Assembly: GCA_008360975.2 (NCBI GenBank)
Contig: VLJF02000046.1
Location: forward strand, 3,038,001-3,102,000
From: Lichenostomus cassidix
Lineage: Eukaryota > Chordata > Aves > Passeriformes > Meliphagidae
DNA: 64,000 nt
Reading direction: 5' to 3'
The notes below the pieces were generated by a model. It was not told the origin of the DNA and searched no databases. It saw nothing but the letters and a program-made list of their open reading frames with translations. Positions 55,511 through 64,000 of this stretch are shown in pieces. Made by a program: the position numbers and the translations under genes. Positions within the stretch are counted from its first letter, which is position 1. Each line of letters opens with the position of its first letter.

Positions 55511-55742
55511 TGATGTCACCCTGTCCCCTCTCAGTGACCTGCCGCAATCCATTCCACTGCGATTGTCACCTGCGCTGATCGCTGATGATGTCACTCTGAT
55601 GACGTCACTGATGTCACTCTGAAGACATTACTCTGATGACGTCACTCTGTCCCCTCAGTGACCTGTGCAGCAATCCGTTCTGCTGCAATTGTCACCTGCG
55701 CTGGTCGCTGATGTCACTGTGTGCCCAGGGGCTCTTTGGTGT
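55511..55742. repeat. CRE-containing block, right arm
   Basis: Two perfect TGACGTCA palindromes (near 55,599 and 55,639) within repeated blocks that contain GCAATCC and CAATTGTCACCTGCGCTGG. The mirrored left block has partly lost the CpGs. Confidence 0.65.
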
Positions 55743-56327
55743 TGTTGGAATACATATCAGGTTAAACATTTTGTATAACTTTAGTCAAAGGTTTTGTTTG
55801 TCTTTACCCCGAGAAAAGGAATTTTAGGTTTCTTTCAGGACATTGTTCTGCCAGATGAGGTCTGGTGAACTCAGCATATCAACAGATTGGGAGTGACCCC
55901 AGAGATAACCAGAGAGATAAAGACTATGAACAGAACATCCTCTGGGACATTGTGGTTATCAACAGGACATGGTGGATATCACAAACAGCTACCCCAGAGC
56001 ACCTCCAGCAGGGCTGAAGACATCCTGGCCTGGAAAAAGGACTGATGAGAAAAACTGAAGAATGAAGAATCTAATTAGCATCAGAGGTGAGGAGATTCAG
56101 ATCCAATGAGAAACTGACATACTGAATATCTGAAAAATCGAGTAAAAGCTGTGTATCCTGGAATGATTCTCTCTGGACACCTGGGCTATGTGTGGATGAG
56201 ATGATTTCTGTGGTACATCCAGGCCAGAACAACATCCTGGCCAGATAATAAAGTAATGCCTTGACTCTCTAACATTAAAATGTTGTTGGAGGGTTTTTGT
56301 ATTTTTTTTCCCGCAGATTCAGTGACA
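55743..56327 (+). mobile_element. LTR at the outer edge of the right arm (585 bp)
   Basis: Starts TGTTGGAATACATATCAGG and ends GTGACA, with AATAAAG near 56,247. Compared with the left-arm partner it lacks 63 bp near 56,130, including the TATAAAAT site. It is not the 5' LTR of the ERV-L that follows, because the 3' LTR of that element begins with different sequence. Confidence 0.75.
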
Positions 56328-56390
56328 GCTCCAGTCAACATGTCTGATCCCCTTGAAGGAACCTCTAACACGAATGCCCACCATGGTTAG

Positions 56391-57842
56391 AGGGGCCCTG
56401 CCTGTAGCCAGGTAGAGGCCAGGGAAAACCAAATTTTTTGGACAGTGTGGATTCAGTGGCCTGGCACATCAGAGCCACAAGAATATGAGGCTTTAGTTGA
56501 CACTGGTGCACAATGCACGATAATCCCATCGCGACATGTGGGGACAGAACCTGTTTCTATTTCCGGTGTTACAGGAGGATCACAAGACTTGACCCTGGTG
56601 AAAGCTGAGGTGAGCCTGACTGGAAGAGAGTGGAAAGAACATTCCATTGTGACTGGCCCAGAGGCTCCATGTATTTTGGGTATAGACTTCCTCCGAAATG
56701 GATATTTCAAAGACCCAAAGGGACTCAAGTGGGCATTTGGGATAGCTGCTGTGGAGACAGAGGGCATTAAGCAATTGAACACCTTGCCTGGACTGTCAGA
56801 GAACCCATCTGCAGTAGGACTCCTGAAAGGGGAAGAGCAACAAGTACCGATTGCAACCTCGATTGTGCACCGCCGACAGTACCGGACAACTCGTGATGCC
56901 GTGATTCCCATTCACAAACTAATCCGTGAGCTGGAGAGCCAAGGGGTGGTCAGCAGGACCCATTCATCCTTTAACAGCCCCATCTGGCCTGTGCGAAAAT
57001 CTGACGGAGAATGGAGATTGACTGTGGACTATCGTGCCTTGAATGAGGTGACTCCACCTCTGAGTGCTGCTGTGCCAGACATGCTGGAGCTCCAGGATGA
57101 GCTAGAGTCCAAGGCAGCAAAGTGGTATGCCACTATTGACATTGCAAATGCATTTTTCTCCATTCCTCTGGCAGCAGAGTGCAGACCTCAGTTTGCTTTC
57201 ACCTGGAGGGGCGTGCAGTATACCTGGAACCGACTGCCCCAGGGGTGGAAACACAGTCCCACCATTTGTCATGGACTGATCCAGGCTGCATTGGAAAAGG
57301 GTGAGGCTCCAGAACATCTGCAGTACATTGACGACATCATTGTGTGGGGGAACACAGCAGAAGAAGTATTTGAGAAAGGAAAGGAAATCATCCAGATTCT
57401 CCTGGAAGCCGGTTTCGCTATAAAAAAGAGCAAAGTCAAAGGGCCTGCCAAAGAGATCCAGTTCCTAGGAGTGAAGTGGCAAGATGGACGGTGTCAGATT
57501 CCTACTGAGGTTATCAATAAAATCACCCCAATGTCCCCCCCAACCAACAAGAAGGAGACGCAAGCTTTCCTGGGAGCTATAGGCTTTTGGAGAATGCACA
57601 TTCCTGAGTATAGCCAAATTGTGAGCCCTCTCTACCTGGTTACCCGTAAGAAAAATGATTTCCACTGGGGCCCTGAACAACAGGAAGCTTTCACCCAAAT
57701 CAAGCAGGAGATTGCTCATGCAGTAGCCCTTGGCCCAGTCAGGACAGGGCCAGAAGTAAAGAATGTGCTTTACTCTGCAGCTGGGAGCCATGGTCTGTCC
57801 TGGAGCCTTTGGCAGAAGGTGCCTGGTGAGACTCGAGGCTGA
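56391..57842 (+). pseudogene. pol: ERV-L pol: protease and reverse transcriptase
   Basis: One open frame covers a retroviral aspartic protease (DTG at about 56,499-56,507) and a reverse transcriptase with LPQGW and YIDD (57,324-57,335), followed by the connection domain. The family pattern is that of class III ERV-L elements, which replicate through an RNA intermediate and usually lack env. Upstream the frame is closed at 56,388 (TAG) and no gag is seen. Downstream a TGA at 57,840-57,842 interrupts the frame before RNase H. The provirus also lacks a matching 5' LTR, so this is a dead fragment. Confidence 0.88.
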
Positions 57843-58796
57843 CCACTGGGATTCTGGAGCCGAAGTTACAGAGGGTCAGAAGCCAACTACACCCCAACAG
57901 AGAAAGAAATCCTAGCAGCATACGAAGGAGTCCAAGCTGCCTCAGAGGTAATTAGCACAGAAGCAAAACTCCTCCTGGCACCTCGACTACCGGTGCTGGG
58001 GTGGATGTTTAAAGCAGAGGTTCCCTCTACTCATCATGCCACCAATGGCACATGGAGCAAATGGATTGCCCTTATCACACAGTGCGCCCATATGGGAAAT
58101 CTGAGTCGCCCTGGGATTTTGGAAATAATTACAAATTGGCCTGAAGGTGAAGATATTAGTCTGATTGAGGAAGAGGAGCAGGAACAAGTGACTTGTGCAG
58201 AGGAAGCCCCACCATACAACCAACTGCCGGCAGACGAAACACACTATGCTCTTTTCACTGATGGTTCCTGTCATCTTGTAGGGACAAAACGGAAATGGAA
58301 AGCAGCTGTGTGGAGCTCCACACGGTGGGTTGCAGAAGTTAGGGAAGAAGAGGGTGGATAGAGTCAATTCGCTGAGCTCAAAGCCGTTCAGTTAGGCCTG
58401 GACATTGCTGAAAGACAGAAATGGCCAAAGCTCTACCTCTATACCGATTCATGGATGGTAGTTAAAGCTCTATGGGGTTGGCTGGAAAAGTGGAAGAAGG
58501 CTGGTTGGCAGCATAGGGGAAAACCAATTTGGGCAGCTGAAATGTTGAAAGACATCGCTAGCCGGGCAGAGAGACTACCTGTGAAGGTCTGCCATGTAGA
58601 TGCCCATGTCCCCAAGAGCTGAGCCAGTGAGGAGCACCGAAACAACGAACAGGTAGATCAGGCTGCAAAGATAAAGGTGTCCCAGGTAGACTTGGATTGG
58701 CAGCATAAGGGAGATGTATTCCTAGCTTGATGAGTCCATGATGCCTCAGGCCATCAGGGCAGAGATGCCACCTATAAGTGGGCATGAGACCGAGGG
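57843..58796 (+). pseudogene. pol: ERV-L pol: RNase H region, broken
   Basis: Continues from the stop at 57,840. FTDGSC lies near 58,255, and an AELKAVQ glutamate motif, a YTDSW and a VDAHV motif lie further on, so the catalytic acidic residues of RNase H are recognisable. Stops occur at about 58,359 (TAG), 58,620 (TGA) and 58,727 (TGA), and another closes the stretch before integrase. The zinc-binding histidines of integrase fall in this broken part. Confidence 0.82.
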
Positions 58797-59585
58797 GTGG
58801 ATCTAACCATGGACTGCATCTCTCAAGTTATCCATGACTGTGAAACGTGTGCTGCCATCAAGCAAGCTAAGTGGGTGAAACCCCTGTGGTATGGTGGAAG
58901 GTGGTCTAAATATAAGTATGGAGAGGCCTGGCAGATTGATTACATCACACTGCCTCAAACCTGCCATGGCAAGCGCTATGTGCTGACAATGGTAGAAGCC
59001 ACCACGGGGTGGCTGGAAACCTACCCTGTGCCTCATGCCACTGCCCGTAACACCATCCTGGGCCTTGAAAATCAAGTCCTGTGGAGGCATGGTACCCCTG
59101 AGAGAATTGAATCAGACAACGGGACTCATTTTAAAAATAGCCTCATAAACAACTGGGCTAGAGACCATGGCATTGAGTGGGTGTACCACATTCCCTATCA
59201 TGCACCAGCCGCTGGCAAAGTGGAACGGTATAATGGACTGCTAAAAACCACCCTAAAGGCATTGGGTGGGGGAACTTACAAGAATTGGGAGCGACATTTA
59301 GCAGAGGCCACCTGGTTAGTCAATACCCGAGGCTCCATCAACCGAGCAGGTCCTGCCCAATCTGAGCTTCTACATACAGTGGATGGAGATAAGGTCCCAG
59401 CAGTACATGCCAGAGGCTTGTTAGGGAAAACTGTCTGGATTGATTCTGCCTCACATAAAGACAAACCCATCCGTGGGGTTGTCTTTGCTCAGGGACCAGG
59501 GTGTACTTGGTGGATAATGCAGGAAGATGGAAAAACACGATGTGTCCCTCAGGGAAATTTAATTTTGGGTGAAGGCCACATGTAA
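58797..59585 (+). pseudogene. pol: ERV-L pol: integrase, open for 262 codons
   Basis: The frame carries the CETC half of the zinc finger and the DDE core: aspartates at 58,938-58,940 and 59,115-59,117, and glutamate at 59,223-59,225, which gives the D-D-35-E spacing. The C-terminal domain is also present. Its normal-looking stop is followed by a TA-rich microsatellite, not env. The core is intact, but its own upstream frame is broken, so it cannot be made as part of a full Pol. Confidence 0.88.
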
Positions 59586-59635
59586 GGTTGGGATGGCAAC
59601 ATACCACCGTTTACTGAATGACATTATTTGTACAT

Positions 59636-59765
59636 AGTTATGTGTATATATGTATATGTGTATATATGTATATATGTATATGTGTATATATGTATATATG
59701 TATATATGTATATATGTATATATGTATATGTGTATGTATGTATATATGGATATATATATGTGTGT
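59636..59765. repeat. TATATG / TA microsatellite
   Basis: About 125 bp of GTATATAT-type units between integrase and the 3' LTR. Confidence 0.92.
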
Positions 59766-59806
59766 GTTTAGAGTTGGAAGATGTTAGGGTGGAATAAGGG
59801 GTGGAA

Positions 59807-60349
59807 TGTCTCGGATTGATGTTATGATAATCCTTTATCCCCTATCGTTGGCTTATATGCTCAAGAAAATGTGTAGTTCAGTCGCTTTAACTACATTCAT
59901 GCTGCAGAGAGAAACGCAGGTTGTTTTGAAAACTTCTCCCCCAAGCCTCGCTTCAGGGGAGGATTCTTGGCTCGGAAGAGACTGCGTGCTGGATGGCAGT
60001 CGAAGTGAGCTTTGTTCCGTGGTTTTTTTTTTTTCTTTTATTTTTCTTTTTCTTTTTTTTTTCCTCATTTGGACCCCTTTTCTTCAATCTGCTTTGTTGG
60101 CCGAAGACCCAAGGGAGCCAGAGGACAGCAGAGCTCTCTAGGGAGCTCCACCCGGCCCTGGAGGGGCGAGGAGGAGAGGGGCTGCGTCTGAGAAAAGGAC
60201 TTTTTAGTCAGGTTTAATAACTCCTTTTCACCTTGGTTTTCCCCTTCCCCTGTGCCTTGCAGGGCACTCTGCGTGGTTTTGTTAAATAAATAGTTTTTTT
60301 CTTCACTTCCATCTAAGAGGTTCTGTTGTGGGTGGGGGAGGGAGTGTCA
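59807..60349 (+). mobile_element. 3' LTR of the ERV-L
   Basis: Starts TGTCTCGGATTGATG directly after a purine-rich tract (59,790-59,806, GGAATAAGGGGTGGAA) that fits the polypurine primer site. AATAAA is at 60,285-60,290. The end is placed at TGTCA (60,349) and is uncertain. No matching LTR is found upstream of pol. Confidence 0.7.
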
Positions 60350-60389
60350 GGGCCCTTCGCTCTCGGAGGAGAGAGAGTTTTATCATTAA

Positions 60390-60990
60390 TCCAGGACAGG
60401 CATGTACAGAGTGTTTCCTGCTGGTGGCCACATCCCATGCCCAGCACTGGGCTGTGCCAACCCTGCTCTCTGCAGGACTCATGGACTGGAAGGGTTGTCT
60501 GCAGCAAACACTGCACCATGGCTCAGGGGAGTTCTGTCATCTACAGTCACCATTTCCTTCTTGTTCTGACACTTTTGGTAGCTCCAACACACTACACCAG
60601 TTCTTCTGTGCTCATTACCCAGTGCTGGAACCTTCCTGCAGTGACACCATGACACTCCTGCTCTTTGCTTTCCAAACCTGCTTTTTAGATTCAGTCTTCC
60701 TCTCTCGTGTTCCCAGGAGCATCCTGTGTGTGCTGCAGAGCTGCCATCCTGGGGCAGCTCCTGCCCAGCGTGGGCAGGCACAAGGTCTCTCCTCCTGCTC
60801 CTCTCACCTCACCAGTGCCTCTGTTTCCTGCAGCATCCTCAGCCTTGCCCAGCACAGCACTCGTTAGACACTTTGACACAGCCCTTTCCTCCATCATCCT
60901 CATGCTCAACCCCCTCAGCCACAGCCTGATGGGCAGAAACATCCAGGGCAGGGAGGCTCCAGGGAAAATGCTCAGGGCAGCCATGGACTG
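60390..60990 (+). pseudogene. Olfactory receptor pseudogene
   Basis: The plus strand shows eroded olfactory receptor landmarks in the right order. ECFLLVA, for the TM3 region, is near 60,410, followed by a wrecked DRY-type motif and LMDWKGCLQ near 60,480. QFFCAHYPVLEPSCSDT is near 60,600, SSHLTSASV before TM6 near 60,800, and MLNPLSHSLMGR for TM7 near 60,905. The last part lies in another frame, so there is at least one frameshift. No start region is found. It is a different subfamily from the OR14-like relic at 7.5 kb. Confidence 0.65.
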
Positions 60991-61229
60991 CCCAGAGAGA
61001 CCATTGGAGCTGGGGACTGTGGAGAGAAATCACAGCTGCTGTGCTATGCTCTGGGCACTGACCTGGGACTGTGGGATATGGGAAAGGCCTTTGGTGTCAG
61101 GGATGTCAGGAAGGTTTGGGAGGGTCATTGTGAGACCTCTCCCAAACACCTTGGAAAGGCCAGAGCCATCCCAGAGGGTCCTGGGCACTTGGAAAAGGCA
61201 GACATGGAACCAATCCCCAAACAGGGCAG

Positions 61230-61612
61230 GAAGGGCATTGGGAGAGTCACAGACTGGTCAGGCTCAGCAGGGAAGGGGATGTGGCAAATCCTCCTGCAGC
61301 CATTCCAGGCACTGAAGGACAAGGCAGGGATTGCAGAACCCCTGTGGGAGGGCAAAGAAGGGGATGTTGTGTGCCCAGACTTCAGCCAGGCCTGTGACAT
61401 GGTCTGCTGTGGTCTCCTCAGAGCCCGATGGGTGAGAGCTGCACTGAAGGAGTGGAGCATGGGGTGGGTGGGAGTTTGGCTGAACAATGAGAGTGAAATG
61501 TCATCCATGGTACAGAATCCTCTTGGCAGCCACTCCCTGGTGACATCCCTCAGTGACCAGACCTTGACCACCACTGTGGAACATTTTTATTGTATTTACA
61601 AAGGATGAAATG
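61230..61612 (+). mobile_element. LINE reverse transcriptase remnant (probably CR1)
   Basis: The frame contains VVCPDFSQACDMV near 61,370, which resembles the conserved first RT aspartate block, and WVGVWLNNESEMS near 61,470, as in CR1-type RTs. Poorly preserved. Confidence 0.45.
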
Positions 61613-61739
61613 CACTTTCAACTCCTTTGTGAATGCTGCCAAGTTGCAAGGAGTCTGTGACCAAACTCATCAATTTAATGGCAACTTCAAATCATAATTG
61701 GGCAAAGATGAGTGAGTTGGATAAATCTGTCTTGCTGTC

Positions 61740-62295
61740 AGGTGCCAACCAAGCCACAAGAAAATGGAGAAAACACTTATGCATCAGAAGAAAGGCAGTT
61801 CAATAGGGGAAAAAAACCAAACCCAACCATTAAAAAACCTAACCCAATAAAAAAAAAAAAAAAAAAAAAACAAACCAAAACCAAACCCACCCCGAATAAC
61901 AAAAAACCAAAAAACCAAATGAAAACAAACAAAAAAAACCCCAAAAAACCCAAATTCAAAACCAAAACAACACAAACCAACCAACCACAAAAAGCAAAGG
62001 CCACAAACAGAAGAAAAGCAAATCCACAGAAAATCTCTTATCAGCAGAAAATGTTTAACACCTTATGGCAGGAGAGGATTCCGTATGTGTAGGTGCTCTT
62101 TTGATTGTCTTAAAAAATAAATTAATCCCCTCCACCCCCTGCTTCTCTCAGTTTCTTGCTGATTATGGTGTGACATGGAATGGAACATCCCTTGGGTCAG
62201 TAGAGCCAAGCTGTCCCATCCCTGTTCTCTCAGGACCACTTGCCCATCCCAAGCCCATTGGCTGGGGGCTTGCAGACACACCTTATGGGGGGTGA
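61740..62295 (+). repeat. Segment repeated from 7,960-8,430, with A-rich tract
   Basis: Parallels 7,960-8,430 in order and sequence, with a longer A/C-rich run (61,800-61,990). Ends where LTR copy C begins. Confidence 0.6.
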
Positions 62296-62780
62296 GTACT
62301 GTGACAAGGACAGCAGAACAGAACAACATTTACTCTTATTAAGGAGAGTAGAACAGAACAGCAAAGACTTGGAGAAATAGATGAAGGATGTAACTTAGGC
62401 AAACAGAAGTCATTCACAATGCAAGCAGCATGCCAGCTCAGCTCTGCAAGGCTGACAAAGCAGGAATTATTGAGAACAATGATATTGCACTTACTCAAAA
62501 GCAAGGGTCAAGGATACTGGATGTTCAAGACAGACCTCAAAGAACCGTAAAAGGACTTGTAATAAGGGGTGCAACTATGTCAAAAAAAGGAAGTGGGAGA
62601 GATAATCAATATGTAATCAGTGTGTGTGATAAAAACTGTTCATTCAATGCTCAGTGCACTTGAATGGAGCAAGGATCGCCCAAGTGACTAAGATGCTGCA
62701 ATAAAGCATACCTGCTTTCAAATACTCAAAAGAGTGTTAAAAGTTTCTATCTGGCAAATTTCAGTATCAATGGTGTCCTT
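62296..62780 (+). mobile_element. LTR, copy C
   Basis: Starts TGTGACAAGGACAGCAGAAC and matches copies A and B, apart from an internal ~35-bp duplication of the opening words near 62,325-62,365. AATAAAG is near 62,700. Borders are approximate. Confidence 0.65.
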
Positions 62781-62784
62781 GACT

Positions 62785-64000
62785 CTATTGTGCCCCACAG
62801 TTTCACAATGGCTCCTTGGTTTCATGGGGCCCTGCTGTGTAAGAATGGACCCTTGGTTCCATGAGGTTCTGTACTGTCAAAATGGCCTCCTTGGTTCTGC
62901 ACTGTCACAATGCTCTCCTTGGTTCCTCAAGGCCTTGGTGTGCCACAACAGCCCCTTGGTTCCATGAACATCCATAGTGTCACCATGGTCTCTTGGATCT
63001 GCAGTACTGCAAGGGAGAATTGGTTACAAGCAGCCCCTCGGTTTCACAATGGCCCCTTGGTTCCATGAGGTTCCATGAGGTTCCATGAGGTTCCATGAGG
63101 CCTTCCTGTATAGCAATGTACCCTTGTTTCCATGAGGGTCTGCACCATCAACAATGGTCTCCTTGGTTCCGTAGTGTCTAAAAGGCCCCTTGGTTCCATA
63201 AGGTTCCTCAGTGTCACACTGGTCTCCTTGGTTCCACGAGGCTCTGCAGGGTCACAGTGCCCCATGGTTTCCATGAGTTTCCGTACTATCAACAAAGTCC
63301 TTTGTTCCAATGAGGCACCACAGTGCCACAATGGCCTCTTGGTTCCATGAGCTTCAGTAGTGTCAAAATGGTCTCCTTAGTTCCACGTGGCCTTGCTCTG
63401 TCACAGTGGTCCCTTGAATCCATGAGGCTCTGTAGTGTCACCATGACCTCCTTGGATCTGCATTGCCATAATGGACAATTGGTTCCATGATGCCCCACAG
63501 TGTCACAATGGCCCCTTCGTTCCATGAGGTTCCGTAGCTTAACAGGGTTGCCTTGATTCCAAGAGGTTCTGCTGTGTCACAATGGACAATTGGTTCCATG
63601 AGGTTCCATAGTGTCACCATGGTCTCCTTGGATCCGCAGTATTGCTATGGACCATTGGTTCCATGGTTCCATGAAGCCCCACTGTATAACAATGGACCCT
63701 TGATTCCATGAGGTTCCATAGTGTCACCATGGTCTCCTTGGATCTGCATTGTCACAATGGACAATTAGTTCCATGGGACCCCACTGTGTCACAATAAACC
63801 CTTTGAGTCATGAGGTTCTGTAATGTCACAATAGTCTCCTTGGTTCAACGAGGCCTTGGAGTGTCACAATGGCCCCTTGGTTCCATGAGCTTCCATGGTG
63901 TCAACAATGGTCTCCTTGTTTCTGCAGTGTCATAATGGACCCTTAGTTTCATAAGGTTCCTAAGTATCACTGGTCTCCTTGGTTCCATGTGACCCCGTTC
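62785..64000 (+). repeat. ~38-bp satellite array, part 6
   Basis: At least 30 degenerate units of the TGTCACAATGG / CCTTGGTTCCATGAGG satellite, running off the right edge. A local run of GGTTCCATGA (four copies in tandem, 63,060-63,100) shows recent slippage. Confidence 0.88.

Larger units (their letters stand above)
44370..56327 (-). repeat. Palindrome, right arm
   Basis: Reverse-complement partner of 30,522-43,869. It is about 1.4 kb shorter overall: it lacks the 2.1-kb left-only segment and 63 bp of the edge LTR, but its satellite arrays are longer. Outer homology ends at the LTR terminus near 56,327, just before ERV-L sequence. Confidence 0.95.

Noticed and set aside
30522..56327. Simple fold-back sequencing artefact as the explanation of the palindrome
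   Set aside because: The arms differ by many substitutions, private segments of 2.1 and 0.4 kb, and different microsatellite units. A false scaffold join at the gap remains possible.
59586..59806. An env gene after integrase
   Set aside because: Only a TA-rich microsatellite and a purine tract separate integrase from the LTR, as expected for an env-less ERV-L.
55743..59807. The right arm-edge LTR as the 5' LTR of the ERV-L
   Set aside because: Its first bases (TGTTGGAATAC) and the rest of its sequence do not match the 3' LTR (TGTCTCGGATTG), and its true partner is the left arm-edge LTR.
1..64000. tRNA, rRNA, snRNA or selenocysteine genes
   Set aside because: I scanned for tRNA B-box-like words and rRNA-like blocks and saw none that fit. 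A covariance-model search would be needed to exclude small RNAs.

Overview
The window is vertebrate nuclear DNA, almost certainly from a bird and probably a songbird. It holds several CR1 LINE copies (the main avian LINE), ERV-L and other LTR elements, an OR14-type olfactory receptor relic, and genes related to CCDC81. There is no bacterial, phage or plasmid content. The density of GC-rich minisatellites, many of them inside introns, resembles the smallest avian microchromosomes or a sex-limited or unplaced scaffold. That placement is inference.

Layout. 1-30.5 kb is repeat-rich accessory DNA. It contains a ~38-bp satellite found at six places, two CR1 copies that share one internal deletion, remnants of class I and ERV-L retroviruses, a truncated olfactory receptor, degenerate and 19-bp minisatellites, and a ~1.26-kb unit repeated three times in tandem. 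Each copy of that unit carries a coiled-coil exon flanked by good splice sites and always in phase 1. Solo LTRs, some with target duplications, interrupt this region.

30.5-56.3 kb is one large imperfect palindrome: left arm 30,522-43,869, a 500-N assembly gap at 43,870-44,369, right arm 44,370-56,327. Each arm carries one seven-exon gene encoding tandem HU domains plus a charged repeat tail, related to CCDC81. The two genes point away from the gap in head-to-head orientation. Outward from the centre each arm has the gene, a GGGAA- or CCCCTT-type microsatellite, a CpG-rich block with two CTCF-like motifs, a CRE-like repeat array, an LTR, a G/C-rich AAATTT array, an array with an 11-bp period, and an LTR that forms the arm edge. 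The left gene is open to its end but has a changed C-terminus and a weakened poly(A) signal. The right gene has a 1-nt deletion in the repeat exon but keeps a normal AATAAA.

56.3-64 kb, outside the right arm, holds a degraded ERV-L provirus (protease, reverse transcriptase, broken RNase H, integrase, a 3' LTR and no env). It is followed by a second olfactory receptor pseudogene, a LINE fragment, and a ~1-kb segment with an LTR and satellite that parallels 7.9-9.9 kb.

The only strong gene models are the CCDC81-like pair and, less securely, the coiled-coil exon series at 16.5-21.6 kb. Coordinates of repeat borders were read by eye and may be off by tens of bases. Splice junctions of the CCDC81-like pair were checked for phase and agree in both arms.
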